From contig JAMFSN010000137.1 in assembly GCA_026225295.1 (NCBI GenBank), positions 1-48,177 of the forward strand: DNA of 48,177 nt. Direction: 5' to 3'. Shown here one piece after another: positions 1-8,721 of this stretch (positions are counted from its first letter, which is position 1; every line of letters begins with the position of its first letter). The translations under genes were made by a program, and so were the position numbers. The DNA comes from Frankia alni. Lineage in GTDB: Bacteria > Actinomycetota > Actinomycetes > Frankiales > Frankiaceae. The notes below the pieces were generated by a model. It had not been told where the DNA came from. It ran no database searches and saw only the letters and a list, made by a program, of their open reading frames with translations.

Positions 1-570
1 CGGGCAGATCGCGTTGATCCGGATCCCCTGCTTCAACAACGGCATCGCCTGACTGGCCACATACGCACACACCGCCTGCTTCGACCACATGTAATCAGCC
101 TTACCGTGCCCCACCGCCCACGCCGAAGCCTCAGCCACATCGGTGATCGCCAGATACTCCCGCAACAACGGCAGATTCGCCTCCCACCCCAGACCGGCCG
201 CCGACGAAATGAACCCGATCGACGCACCCCGCCCCAACAAACCCCCGGCCAGCAGTTTGTCGATCAGGTACCGGTGACCCAGAAAGTTGATCTTTTCGAT
301 GCCGGGCGTCCCGTCCGCCACCCCCGCACACGAAAAGAGCGCATCCACCGGCCCACCCAGCGCATCCACCGCGCTGTCGATCGAAGCCACCTCAGCCAGG
401 TTCACATGGATCGCCTTCGCGCCCGGCAACGTCACCTCGGCAAAGTCCATCACCACCACCTCAGCCCCCGCGGCCTGGACCAACTCCGCGACCCCGGCCC
501 CCATCCCGGTCGCCCCCCCGACCACCAGAGCCCGCTTACCGTCATACCGGAACGCATCAAAAACCGTCAT
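1..570 (-). CDS. SDR family NAD(P)-dependent oxidoreductase, 3' end cut off
   Basis: Short-chain dehydrogenase/reductase, interconverting an alcohol and a ketone in the cytoplasm. The 190 visible residues start with a Rossmann glycine motif GGATGMGAG (residues 18-26). Asp42 ends beta-2, which suggests NAD rather than NADP. The catalytic Ser lies in ISSAAG near 123, with Tyr160 and Lys164 in YMWSK. The frame is open to base 1, so about 60-80 C-terminal residues lie outside the window. An AGGAGA ribosome site sits 7 nt before the ATG. It is the third gene of a run with the CoA-transferase and TetR genes (31-nt gap), which suggests oxidation of a CoA-linked or steroid/aromatic-type substrate. 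It resembles coniferyl-alcohol or 3-alpha-hydroxysteroid dehydrogenases, but the substrate is not certain. Confidence 0.93.
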   Translation of the reverse strand, partial: MTVFDAFRYDGKRALVVGGATGMGAGVAELVQAAGAEVVVMDFAEVTLPGAKAIHVNLAEVASIDSAVDALGGPVDALFSCAGVADGTPGIEKINFLGHRYLIDKLLAGGLLGRGASIGFISSAAGLGWEANLPLLREYLAITDVAEASAWAVGHGKADYMWSKQAVCAYVASQAMPLLKQGIRINAICP

Positions 571-601
571 GTCATCTTCTCCTGATCGGTCGAGGTGGGG
601 G

Positions 602-1819
602 TCACGCTACGACGCCGCGCACCTTGAGGTCGACGATGGTGTCCCAGTCGAGACCGAGTTCGGCGAGCACGTCGTCGCCGTGTTCGTTGAAGGTCGGGGC
701 CCGTCCGGGCGTGGCCGGCTGCTCGTTGTACTGCACAGGCGCGGCGGCCAGGTGGAACGGGACGCCGGCAGCGGTCGTGCAGTCCTGAACGTAGCCGTTG
801 GCGACCGACTGCGGATCGGCCGCCGCCTCCAGGGTGTCCTGAACGACCGTCCACTGTCCGGCGAAGTTTTCCAGCTGTTCGCGCCACTGCGCCAAGGTGC
901 GCTCGGTGAACACCTTCGTCAGGATCGCGATGGCCTCGTTGCTGTTGGCCATCAGGGCCTCATGCGTAGCGAAACGCGGATCGGTGGCCAGCTCCGGTCG
1001 GCCGACCGCTTCGGCCATCAGCGGCCAGTACTTGCCGGCCTGCAGGCAGGTGAACGAGAGCCACCGCCCGTCGGAGGTCTGGTAGTTGCCGGTCAGGGGA
1101 TTCAACCGGGGCGCACCCACCGCCGGCGGGGTCCAGGGAACATTGAGCAGGAGGGACAGGGCGAGGGCCTGGCCCATGGCCCACATCCCGGTGCCCAGCA
1201 GCGACACGTCCACCGTCGTGGCCTCGCCGGTCCGCTCCCGGTGGAACAGGGCGCCCATGATCCCGCCGGCGATCGTCATGGCGCCCAGGGAGTCTCCGAA
1301 ACCGGGGGCCGGCGGCACCGGCACGTCGCCGTACTCGGGACGCATGACCCCGACGGCCACACCCGCGCGGGCCCAGAACGCCAGCGAGTCGTAGGAGCCC
1401 TTGTCCGCGTCGGGACCGCGTTCGCCCTGGCCGGTCCCCCGCACGTAGATGATGTTCGGATTGTGGGCCCGGATGGTCTCGAGGTCGATCTTCAGTTTCG
1501 AGCGCACGCTCGGCATCTTGTTGGTGAGGAAGACGTCGCACGTCCCGGCGAGCTGGTAGAGAATGTCGCGGCCCGCGTCGGACGTGAGGTCCAGCCCCAA
1601 ACTGCGCTTGCCGCGGTTGGAGTGCTCGAGCAGGACGTGGGCGTTTTTCGGTACGACCGCGATCCCCGACGAGGCCAGCGCCCGCATGGCGTCGCCCCGC
1701 TCGACGTGCTCGATCTTGATGACCTCGGCGCCCCAGTCGGACAGGAGCGCGGAGGCGGCGGGCACGAAGGTGTGTTCGGCGACCTCAAGAACACGGACGC
1801 CCTGCATTACCGCGGTCAT
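602..1819 (-). CDS. CaiB/BaiF family CoA-transferase (class III)
   Basis: Class III CoA-transferases move CoA between a CoA thioester donor and a free carboxylic acid. The 405-residue length is normal for the family. The N-terminus (GVRVLEVAEHTFVPAASALL then DWGAEVIKIEH) is the typical CaiB start. GSYDSLAFWARAG near 141-153 carries the expected catalytic aspartate (about D144). AAAGGAAAC precedes the ATG as ribosome site. It lies between a TetR gene upstream and an SDR gene 31 nt downstream on the same strand, so it probably activates an acid whose alcohol or ketone group the SDR handles. No dedicated acyl-CoA dehydrogenase or thiolase is visible here, so the substrate is unknown. Confidence 0.93.
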   Translation of the reverse strand: MTAVMQGVRVLEVAEHTFVPAASALLSDWGAEVIKIEHVERGDAMRALASSGIAVVPKNAHVLLEHSNRGKRSLGLDLTSDAGRDILYQLAGTCDVFLTNKMPSVRSKLKIDLETIRAHNPNIIYVRGTGQGERGPDADKGSYDSLAFWARAGVAVGVMRPEYGDVPVPPAPGFGDSLGAMTIAGGIMGALFHRERTGEATTVDVSLLGTGMWAMGQALALSLLLNVPWTPPAVGAPRLNPLTGNYQTSDGRWLSFTCLQAGKYWPLMAEAVGRPELATDPRFATHEALMANSNEAIAILTKVFTERTLAQWREQLENFAGQWTVVQDTLEAAADPQSVANGYVQDCTTAAGVPFHLAAAPVQYNEQPATPGRAPTFNEHGDDVLAELGLDWDTIVDLKVRGVVA

Positions 1820-1908
1820 CAGTTTCCTTTCGATAGGGGCCGGAGGTGGTCATCGGCCGGATGGGGCTCTGCGTGGCCGGCGGTCGGACCGGGTCAGGGC
1901 CGCTGGGG

Positions 1909-2583
1909 TCAGGGGAGCAGGGGCCGGGCCAGGCTGTCGGGATCGGTGTTTTCGAGCGCCGCCAGCGAGATCGGGGACACCGGCGCCTGCAGAAAGCCCA
2001 ACAGGCCGTCCAGCAGATCGCTGACGTGGACGGCGAAGGGGAGCACGTTTTCGCCAGCGGCCTGGGCCTGCTCGCGATCGGCCGCGGCCTGGATGCTGAA
2101 CGCGAGCGCCTGGTGGACGCGGTGGGTCCGCAGCGGCTCGGGGACGTGCGGGAGCAGCTGCTTGAGCTGGTCGGCGAAGTCGGGTATCGACCGCCGGAAG
2201 TCCTCGCCGATGTGCTCGAGGACGTCGCGGCGACCATGCTGCTGGAGCATCGCCACGAAGCCGAGATAGTGGCTCCCCTTCTGTTCGCCCTGTTCGAGAA
2301 TCGGTAGTGCGTAGCACTCGACCCAGGATCGGAGGTCGGCCGGGCGACCCCGCGCAATGAGCATCCGGCGCCGCTCGTACAGGTTCGGCAGGCGGTATTC
2401 GAAGATCGCCCGGATCAGTTCTTCCTTCGACCCGAAGTGGTACTGGACCGCGGAGTTGTTGCCGTTACCGGCCGTGACGCCTATCTGTCGCAGAGAGACC
2501 CCGTCGATGCCCCGTTCGGCGAACAACTGCTCGGCGGCCCGGACGATCTGCTCCTTGGCCGACGGGGAAATCACGCCGGGCAT
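1909..2583 (-). CDS. TetR family transcriptional regulator
   Basis: A 224-residue one-component regulator. The N-terminal TetR helix-turn-helix is clear: AAEQLFAERGIDGVSLRQIG, followed by AVQYHFGSKEELIRAIFEYRL, residues about 14-60. The remainder is an alpha-helical ligand domain with no recognisable specificity. It is first in the minus-strand run regulator, CoA-transferase, SDR, with 89 nt before the transferase, so it most likely controls that operon and itself. An imperfect inverted repeat (AAC...GTT) lies in its leader near 2610-2625 but is too weak to call as the operator. Confidence 0.9.
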   Translation of the reverse strand: MPGVISPSAKEQIVRAAEQLFAERGIDGVSLRQIGVTAGNGNNSAVQYHFGSKEELIRAIFEYRLPNLYERRRMLIARGRPADLRSWVECYALPILEQGEQKGSHYLGFVAMLQQHGRRDVLEHIGEDFRRSIPDFADQLKQLLPHVPEPLRTHRVHQALAFSIQAAADREQAQAAGENVLPFAVHVSDLLDGLLGFLQAPVSPISLAALENTDPDSLARPLLP

Positions 2584-2665
2584 CGAAACACGCGGGAACG
2601 GGCAGAGTCAACCGTCTTAGTTTGCAGTCGGTAGTCAGGAAGCCGGCCCGATCACCGGCCGCGGG

Positions 2666-2806
2666 TCACGGCCGGCCGCGGGTCGCGACGCCGGCTCCGG
2701 TGGCGATCGCCTCGATGCTGGTCGCCCGGTAGCCCTGGGTCGCGAAGAGCCGGGCAACATCGACGTCGGCGACGAGTGCGACTGACGCCGACCGAGCCCG
2801 TCACCG
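2666..2806 (-). pseudogene. Remnant of a second TetR-type HTH domain
   Basis: Reading minus-strand, this frame encodes VARLFATQGYRATSIEAIAT followed by GAGVATRG. That is the helix-turn-helix core of a TetR regulator: LF..GY.ATSI..IA..AGV. It has no start codon, because a TGA lies immediately upstream in frame. It ends at a TGA directly after the recognition helix, so the FxSKExL segment and the ligand domain are missing. It fills most of the otherwise empty stretch 2584-2980. It is probably the decayed end of an older regulator of the neighbouring dehydrogenase or CoA-transferase locus. Its origin is inference; the HTH match is seen directly. Confidence 0.6.
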
Positions 2807-2980
2807 AAGCAGTCACGAGGCCCCGGGCGTTCGGAAGATACCGGGCTTGCGGGGGGTTCTCCGGCGGATCGACGACTTTCTCGACCCGCGCCGTGGCCTC
2901 CGGGCCGGAGGGCAACACCACCCGCCCGGAGTGGGCACGAGCGACAGGGAGCGGGTATGGCCGACCGGCAGGGAGCGGGT

Positions 2981-3970
2981 ATGAGGGTCACGATTCTGGA
3001 CGACTGGTTCGACACCGTTCGGGGGCTCGACTGCTTCGAGCGGCTCGCCGGCCACGACGTCACGATCTTCAATGACCATGTCCAGGCGGTCGACGCGCTG
3101 GCCGCCCGGTTGGCGGACTGCGAGGCCCTCGTCCTGATCCGGGAGCGGACCGAGATCCGGGCCCCGCTGCTCGAGCGGCTGCCCGGGCTCCGCCTGATCA
3201 GCCAGCGCAGCGTGTATCCGCAGATCGACGTCGAAGCCTGCACGCGGCGCGGGGTGACCGTCTCGTCGAATCTGCACAGCGATTCGCCGTCCTATGCCAC
3301 CGCGGAGCTGACCTGGGGGCTGGTCCTCGCGGCGATGCGTCAGATTCCCGGGCAGGTGGCGTCGCTGCGCGCGGGTGGCTGGCAGGCGGGCGTCGGGCAC
3401 ACCCTGCGGGGCCAGACCCTCGGCATCTACGGCTACGGCCGGATCGGTCGGGTCGTGGCCGGCTACGGCCGGGCGTTCGGTATGAACGTCCAGGTGTGGG
3501 GTCGGCCCGAGGCCCGGGCCCGGGCGGTCGCCGACGGTTGGGCGGTGACCGCCGACCGGGCGGCGTTCTTCGCGACCTCGGATGTGCTGTCGTTGCACCT
3601 CCGGCTCGTCGAGGGCACCCGGGGCCTGGTCACGGAAGCCGACCTGGCCCGGATGAAGCCGACCGCCCTGGTCGTCAACACCAGTCGGGCGGGTCTGATC
3701 GAACCGGGCGCGCTGGTCGCCGCGCTCCGCGCCGGCCGGCCCGGCTCGGCGGCCCTCGACGTCTACGACACCGAGCCGCTGCGCGATCCCGGCGATCCGC
3801 TGCTCACACTGCCGAATGTGATCGGCACGCCGCACATCGGCTATGTGACCCACGAGGAATGGGACCTGCAGTTCGCCGACATCTTCGACCAGATCAACGC
3901 CTACGCCGCCGGCCGGCCGATCAATGTCGTGAATCCGGCGGTGTCGGGCCGCCCGGAACCCGGCCGCTAA
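2981..3970 (+). CDS. D-2-hydroxyacid dehydrogenase family protein
   Basis: NAD-dependent oxidoreductase of the D-isomer 2-hydroxyacid dehydrogenase family (phosphoglycerate dehydrogenase-like), about 329 residues from this start. The nucleotide-binding domain carries GIYGYGRIG. The catalytic Arg lies in [11 protein letters not shown], the Glu in DVYDTEPL and the His in GTPHIGYV, all in the expected order. I prefer the ATG at 2981 ([12 protein letters not shown]) because it matches the family start. An ATG at 2957 is equally well placed behind an identical GGGAGCGGGT, so an 8-residue extension is possible. Its stop codon overlaps that of the convergent gene. The substrate is unknown. Confidence 0.92.
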   Translation: MRVTILDDWFDTVRGLDCFERLAGHDVTIFNDHVQAVDALAARLADCEALVLIRERTEIRAPLLERLPGLRLISQRSVYPQIDVEACTRRGVTVSSNLHSDSPSYATAELTWGLVLAAMRQIPGQVASLRAGGWQAGVGHTLRGQTLGIYGYGRIGRVVAGYGRAFGMNVQVWGRPEARARAVADGWAVTADRAAFFATSDVLSLHLRLVEGTRGLVTEADLARMKPTALVVNTSRAGLIEPGALVAALRAGRPGSAALDVYDTEPLRDPGDPLLTLPNVIGTPHIGYVTHEEWDLQFADIFDQINAYAAGRPINVVNPAVSGRPEPGR

Positions 3971-4284
3971 CCCGCCACCGTCGTGTAGTTGGCCAGGTCC
4001 GCCTCGATGCCGGCCTGGGCGAAGAATGCGGCCGCCTCGAATCCGGCCGCCCGGTGGGCGTTCTCGACCGCCGCCCGGGCGGCCGGCAGGTCGGCCTCCG
4101 ACGACCACCGCACGATCGTGACGGCATTGAAACGACCGGCCCCGGACCGCTTTTCCAACAGCGCGTCGTCCAGGAATCCGTGCTGCACGCGCAGGACGGC
4201 GTGGGTTCGCCGCACCTCGGTCCAGAATTCGTCCCGGACGTGATCGGGCACCACGAACTTGTCGACCCGGTACACCTTCGTCAT
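3967..4284 (-). CDS. Small dimeric alpha/beta-barrel (antibiotic-monooxygenase-like) protein
   Basis: About 105 residues with a single ferredoxin-like dimeric alpha/beta-barrel fold resembling antibiotic biosynthesis monooxygenase (ABM) proteins. It begins [13 protein letters not shown], has a central helix with the pattern [13 protein letters not shown], and the strand [10 protein letters not shown]. Such proteins often oxidise quinone-like or other small aromatic compounds, but many have no known substrate. The ATG at 4284 has GGAGG 8 nt upstream; a GTG at 4302 would add six residues. The gene lies just downstream of a MerR-type operator/promoter (4327-4357), so induction by a small toxic molecule is likely. 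The stop overlaps that of the convergent dehydrogenase. The family call is moderate. Confidence 0.75.
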   Translation of the reverse strand: MTKVYRVDKFVVPDHVRDEFWTEVRRTHAVLRVQHGFLDDALLEKRSGAGRFNAVTIVRWSSEADLPAARAAVENAHRAAGFEAAAFFAQAGIEADLANYTTVAG

Positions 4285-4326
4285 CAGCCGGTCCTCCACC
4301 ACATCGCTCCGGGGCAGTCACGGGAA

Positions 4327-4357
4327 ACGTTAAAACCTGAAGTGGACTTCAGGTCAA
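4327..4357 (-). promoter_or_regulatory. MerR-type operator/promoter with perfect 20-bp palindrome
   Basis: ACCTGAAGTGGACTTCAGGT (4335-4354) is a perfect inverted repeat. Read on the minus strand it lies between a -35 TTGACC and a -10-like TAACGT separated by 19 bp. That over-long spacer filled by a dyad is the hallmark of promoters remodelled by MerR-family activators. It faces the monooxygenase-like gene starting at 4284, and the -35 overlaps the stop codon of the upstream MFS gene. The only intact MerR-family gene in the window is the TipA-like one at 18534; a link between them is speculation. Confidence 0.7.
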
Positions 4358-5646
4358 GCCGGCCACGACGCGGCCGGCGCCGTGAGCGCCGGAACCGCGT
4401 CCCGGCCCGGGTCGTCGTCCGAGCGCCAGGGCAGGAGCCCGCAGCCGGCCAGCATCAGGACCCCGGCGGTGGCGATCGCGATCCGGGGGCTGGTGAGGCT
4501 GGCCAACAGGCCCCAGGCGACGGTCGTGACGGCGATGGTGGCCCGCGACGTGATGGTCCAGGCGGTCAGCACCCGCGCTGTCCGGTGGTCGGCGGTGCGC
4601 TCCAGGCGGGTGGTGGCGAGGACGGGATTGAAGACCGCCATGCAGATGATCATCCCACCCTCGACCGCGATCACCAGCGGGATACCGGCCAGACCGGGGC
4701 CCAGGAACGAGAGCCACCCGAGCCACAGCGCCCGGGCCACGCCGAACCCGAGCAGGATCCGGCGGCGCCCGAAGCGGTGGACGAGCAGCGGCCCGATCCG
4801 GGCGCCGGCAATGCCACCCAGGCACGGAACGCCGAAGCACAGCCCATACTGGAACGGCGTGAAACCGAGATCGTGCAGCATCAGGTAGGCCAGGAGCGGA
4901 GCGGTCGCCATGATGAGCCCGTTGACGAGCATCGCGTTGGCCAGGAGCATCCGCAGCGTGCGATCCGCCGCGATCGCGCGCCACCCGTCGGTGACGTCGG
5001 CCCACCGCGATCCGCCCGGCCGACCGGCCGGGTTGTGCGGGCCGGCCGGGCGGGGCGGGGCCGGTTCGGGGCTGGCGATCGAGCGGATGCCCGCCGCCGA
5101 CAGCAGGAAGCTGACGGCGTTCAGGACCACCGTGACCACCGGTCCCACCGCTCCGATCAGCGCGCCGCCCAGCGGCGGACCGATGGCCGTCGAGATCCAG
5201 GTGACCGACTCGAACCGGCCGTTGGCGGTCAGGAGCCGGGGCCGGGGCACGAGGGCCTTGAGGTGCGCGCCGCTGGCCCCGACGAACACGATGTCCGCAA
5301 CCGCGACGACCACCGCCACGGCCAGCAGGTGGAGATAGCTGAGCATCCCCAGCTCGTAGGCGGCCGGCACGGTGAGCAGAGCCAGGAAGCGGATCAGGTC
5401 GGCCCGGATCATCAACCGGCGCTTGGAGCGGAACTCGATCCACGGGCCCAGCGGAACCGCGAGCAGGGCGCCGACCGCGCCGCTGGTCGCCGGGATCAGC
5501 GAGACCTGCGCGGCGCTGACGTGCAGCACGAGGATGGCGATCAGGGGGAAGGCGTCCAGCGCCAGCCAGGTCCCGAGGGCGCTGACCGCATAGGCGCGCC
5601 ACAACCACGCGAAGTCGGGACCCAGTTCGTCACTGCCGCGTGCCAT
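4354..5646 (-). CDS. MFS transporter (drug/metabolite efflux type)
   Basis: A 430-residue major facilitator with about 12 hydrophobic segments. It begins MARGSDELGPDFAWLWRAYA, then SALGTWLALDAFPLIAILVL. It has MFS loop motifs such as GPWIEFRSKRRLMIRADLIRF after TM2 and a second-half repeat (GARIGPLLVHRFGRRRILLG). It fits enterobactin/macrolide-type MFS exporters of actinobacteria. The start at 5646 is chosen because AGGAG lies about 6 nt upstream; the open frame extends further upstream without hydrophobic or conserved sequence. It is followed on the same strand by the MerR-operator-controlled small monooxygenase-like gene. The substrate is unknown. Confidence 0.88.
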   Translation of the reverse strand: MARGSDELGPDFAWLWRAYAVSALGTWLALDAFPLIAILVLHVSAAQVSLIPATSGAVGALLAVPLGPWIEFRSKRRLMIRADLIRFLALLTVPAAYELGMLSYLHLLAVAVVVAVADIVFVGASGAHLKALVPRPRLLTANGRFESVTWISTAIGPPLGGALIGAVGPVVTVVLNAVSFLLSAAGIRSIASPEPAPPRPAGPHNPAGRPGGSRWADVTDGWRAIAADRTLRMLLANAMLVNGLIMATAPLLAYLMLHDLGFTPFQYGLCFGVPCLGGIAGARIGPLLVHRFGRRRILLGFGVARALWLGWLSFLGPGLAGIPLVIAVEGGMIICMAVFNPVLATTRLERTADHRTARVLTAWTITSRATIAVTTVAWGLLASLTSPRIAIATAGVLMLAGCGLLPWRSDDDPGRDAVPALTAPAASWPA

Positions 5647-5845
5647 GCCCACTCCTGCCGTCGTGGGTCGGCCGGAGTCCCGCCGCCCGCCCGATCGACC
5701 GATCATCGTGGCTGGCTCGGACCGGTGACCCGGCGGGGCACCTCGTCCCGTCCGACCTTCGGGCCATCGGCGATCGAGATCATCGACGTTGTTCACGGAA
5801 CGTGCCAAGATCCCCACGCTGTCGTGGTGGGCTGAGTGGAGGTCG

Positions 5846-7051
5846 ATGCGCGTGTCCGGTCGTCGCTGGAGTCGATGGAACCGCCCGTGGCTGATGATCT
5901 TCATGGTCGCCGGCCTGGGGATGCTCTCGGGAACGCCCGGCGCGGCGGCGGCCCCGACCGGGTCAGCGGCCCGGCCCAGCCCGTCCGTCGGTCGCGTCCC
6001 GGTGGGCGTGGTCGACCTCGGTCCGGCCAAAGCGGTCGGGCCGGTCAACAACCGTGGCCAGGTGGTCGTCACCGCGAACGATGACCGGACCTACCTACGG
6101 ACCGGTTCCACCCTCCAACCGTTGGAATACCAGGGTGAACCGATCAACGTCGTCGCCATGAATGACAGCGGCGTGCTGGCCGGCTGGGTCGCCGCGCCGG
6201 GGCACAACCTGCCCGTCCGGTGGGAACGCGGGACGGTCACCGTCCTGGCCAACCCGACCGCCGCCGAGGATTTCGTCGTTCCGGTCGCGGTGAACGCGCG
6301 GGGCCAGATCCTCCTGCAGTTCCTCCACTTCGACGTCACGGACCTCCGGGCCTGGGGCTACCTGTGGGACAACGGCCGGTCGACCCAGATCGGGCCGTCC
6401 ACCACGTTCACCGGGGTGACGGACCTCAATGACCTCGGCCAGGTGATCGGTGGCACGCAGGGACCGGACGGCGGGGCCCAGGGATTCCGATGGGACCGCG
6501 CCCGCGGGGAGGTACCGGTCGTGCCTCCGGCGGGCATCGGGAACGGCCGCCCGGTGGCGCTCGACAATGCGGGCCAGGTGGCCGGCTACGGGGACACGCC
6601 GGGTGGCCGGTACGGGGGTTTCCGCTGGTCGGGTGGACCGTCCACGGACCTCGGAACGCTCGGCGGGCAGAACACCCAGCCCGTCGACACGATCCGGGCC
6701 ATGAACGCGGCCGGCACCATCGTCGGGACGAGCGAGTCGGCGTCCGGCAGCAGCTCGGTGTTCGAGTGGACCGCCGGCCGGATGAGCGCGCTACCGGTGC
6801 CGGCCGGGCTCGGGGTGTCGCTCGGCATCAACGACCAGGGGCTCATCGCGCTGGCCAGCGGCCAGTCGGGGGGCATCGAGAGCGCCGCCGTGTGGTGGGC
6901 CGGGGTGGTGACGGCCCTCCCGTCGCTCGGCGGAACGACCGTCCGGACCAGCGACTTCACCAACAGCAACGTGATCGTCGGAACGTCCACCACCGCCGGC
7001 GGGACGACCCACGGGGTGATCTGGACGGTGGGGGCCGGGCCCGGACGGTGA
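5846..7051 (+). CDS. Secreted HAF-repeat protein
   Basis: A roughly 401-residue exported protein. The ATG at 5846, with GGAGG just upstream, gives a basic n-region (MRVSGRRWSRWNRPW), a hydrophobic core (LMIFMVAGLGMLSG) and an AAAA-type cleavage area, so it is a classical signal peptide. The mature part repeats short beta-propeller-like blocks of the HAF type. These have the form LN/MN..G.I.G, a Gly-rich turn, then F.W..G....L.TLGG, for example TDLGTLGGQN and AMNAAGTIVGTSES. HAF-repeat proteins are extracellular and of unknown function. Transcription converges with the chitinase gene across a shared hairpin. Confidence 0.85.
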   Translation: MRVSGRRWSRWNRPWLMIFMVAGLGMLSGTPGAAAAPTGSAARPSPSVGRVPVGVVDLGPAKAVGPVNNRGQVVVTANDDRTYLRTGSTLQPLEYQGEPINVVAMNDSGVLAGWVAAPGHNLPVRWERGTVTVLANPTAAEDFVVPVAVNARGQILLQFLHFDVTDLRAWGYLWDNGRSTQIGPSTTFTGVTDLNDLGQVIGGTQGPDGGAQGFRWDRARGEVPVVPPAGIGNGRPVALDNAGQVAGYGDTPGGRYGGFRWSGGPSTDLGTLGGQNTQPVDTIRAMNAAGTIVGTSESASGSSSVFEWTAGRMSALPVPAGLGVSLGINDQGLIALASGQSGGIESAAVWWAGVVTALPSLGGTTVRTSDFTNSNVIVGTSTTAGGTTHGVIWTVGAGPGR

Positions 7052-7073
7052 GGTCCGGACCCGGCCCGGAAAA

Positions 7074-7109
7074 GCGGCCGGCGACGGGCGGGGGACCCGC
7101 GCCGGCCGC
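7074..7109. terminator. Bidirectional GC hairpin between convergent genes
   Basis: Perfect 10-bp arms GCGGCCGGCG (7074-7083) and CGCCGGCCGC (7100-7109) enclose a 16-nt loop that can itself pair (CGGG/CCCG). It sits exactly between the stop codons of the HAF protein and the chitinase. There is no T-run, as is common for actinobacterial terminators. Confidence 0.6.
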
Positions 7110-7113
7110 GTGA

Positions 7114-8628
7114 TCAGAAGGCGGCGAACGCTCCGGTGAAGTCGAGCGGCTGCTGATCGATGCTGCTGCAGATCGGCTGCGCGAATCCCGCCGCGCCGCC
7201 CGCACACGGCTGGTCGCGGGCCGCCGACCACATGCCCAGTCCGGCCAGGTGCTTGCCGGCCGCAAACGCGACCAGTTGCCGGGCGTCGACGACGGTGAAC
7301 ACCTCGCTGGCCGTGTCGTTCACCCCGATCATCGGGGTCACGGCCACATGCCCCCACGCGTCGGCGTCCGACAGCCCCAGAACGCTCTTGACCTGGGCCT
7401 GGGTCGCGGTCGCGGCGTCGATGGCGAATTCCCCCATCTTTCCGGCCGGGTTCGGCGCGGCCCCGTCGCCGTAGTCCATCGCCATCACGTTGACGGCGCC
7501 CACCGCGACCCCGTTGCTCTTCGCGTTGGTCAGTAGGTTCACCCCGTCCTGGGTGAGGCCCGAGGGCAGCGTGGGCAGGGTGAACGAGACGTCCAGGGTC
7601 CGGCCCTGCGCGGTGGCCTGGTGCTGGAGCTGGGCCACGGCCTGGGCCCGGCGGGTGTTGGCCGCGGTGTCGGCCAGGCCGGCGCCCTCGATGTCGAAGT
7701 CGAGCTTGGACAGGCCGTAGGCGCTGACGACCTGGCCGTAGGCGGCGGCCAGCGACGTCGCATCGGTGCAGGCCTGGGCCAGCTCGGTGCCGTTGGCGCC
7801 GCCGAAGGAGACCCGGGCGTCCCCGCCGAGGGCCCGTAGGGCCCCGATCTGCCCGGGCACCCCGTCCTGGGTCAGGCCGGTGATCCCGCCCCACTTCGGC
7901 GTGCACCCGCCGCCGGAGTCGACGAAGGCGAGGGTGAAGTCCTTGACCCCGCTGGCCTTCGCGGTCGCCAGCAGGTCGTAGGTCGGGTAGAGCGACGTGT
8001 CGACGTAGGGCGCGAAGCGGCCGCCGGCGGCGGTCGCCGGCGGGGCGGGCGGCGCGGCGCTGCTCGGGCCGCTGCTCGGCGTGGGGGCCGGCGACGACGT
8101 GGGGGGAGACGTCGCCGCCGGCGATGTGGGGGGCGTCGGCCTGGCCAGTACCGGCGGCCCGGTGGTGGCGCCCGGGGCGGGCGCGGAGCCGGCTGTCGTG
8201 GAACAGTCGGCGCCGTCGATCCGGCAGGCGCTCGGATCGGCGGTGCCGCCCGGCGCACTCACGACGAAGCCGATGTCGACGGACGCGCCGGGCGCGACGG
8301 TCGGCTGCCAGGCCGCCGGAGTAACGGTGACCTCCGGCCCGCTCACCTGGTACGCGGCATTCCACAGCGAGGTCAGGCGGGCGCCGGCCGGTAGGTCGAA
8401 GACGAGCGTGAACCGGTCCGGAGCGCCTTTCGTATTGGTTACCTCGTACCGGGCGGAGTAACCGGTGCCCCAGTCGGCGGTCCTGGTGAAGGTGGCGCCG
8501 AGTCCGGCGGCGCTGGCCGACTGGGGAATCGCGGCGACGGCGATTCCGCCGCCGATCGCGAGGGCCACGGCGGCGCCGGAGAAAAGCTGACGACGACGGC
8601 GACGGTGCCGACCTGGCGGGGATGACAT
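7114..8628 (-). CDS. Secreted chitinase-like protein: CBM2 + linker + GH18
   Basis: A 504-residue exported glycoside hydrolase. A twin-basic n-region and hydrophobic core end at SASA|A, residues about 1-41. Residues about 41-140 form a cellulose/chitin-binding CBM2-like domain (YSARYEVTNTKGAPD...VTVTPAAWQPTVAPG). It is followed by a Pro/Thr/Ser linker (about 145-200) and a GH18 barrel. The catalytic strand SKLDFDIEG matches the GH18 DxxDxDxE motif with the first Asp replaced by Ser; the catalytic Glu is present. The MAMDYG strand is also typical. GGAGG precedes the ATG. Likely role is extracellular chitin or N-acetylglucosaminide hydrolysis. The two-component system encoded next on the same strand may or may not control it. 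Confidence 0.9.
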   Translation of the reverse strand: MSSPPGRHRRRRRQLFSGAAVALAIGGGIAVAAIPQSASAAGLGATFTRTADWGTGYSARYEVTNTKGAPDRFTLVFDLPAGARLTSLWNAAYQVSGPEVTVTPAAWQPTVAPGASVDIGFVVSAPGGTADPSACRIDGADCSTTAGSAPAPGATTGPPVLARPTPPTSPAATSPPTSSPAPTPSSGPSSAAPPAPPATAAGGRFAPYVDTSLYPTYDLLATAKASGVKDFTLAFVDSGGGCTPKWGGITGLTQDGVPGQIGALRALGGDARVSFGGANGTELAQACTDATSLAAAYGQVVSAYGLSKLDFDIEGAGLADTAANTRRAQAVAQLQHQATAQGRTLDVSFTLPTLPSGLTQDGVNLLTNAKSNGVAVGAVNVMAMDYGDGAAPNPAGKMGEFAIDAATATQAQVKSVLGLSDADAWGHVAVTPMIGVNDTASEVFTVVDARQLVAFAAGKHLAGLGMWSAARDQPCAGGAAGFAQPICSSIDQQPLDFTGAFAAF

Positions 8629-8721
8629 TGCGGCGGGTCCTCCTCGAATGGGCTTTCGCGGGCGGACGCTAATCCGCGCAGAGGTGTCCGCGAACGTCGC
8701 TCAGGTAGACCAGAAAGTCTC

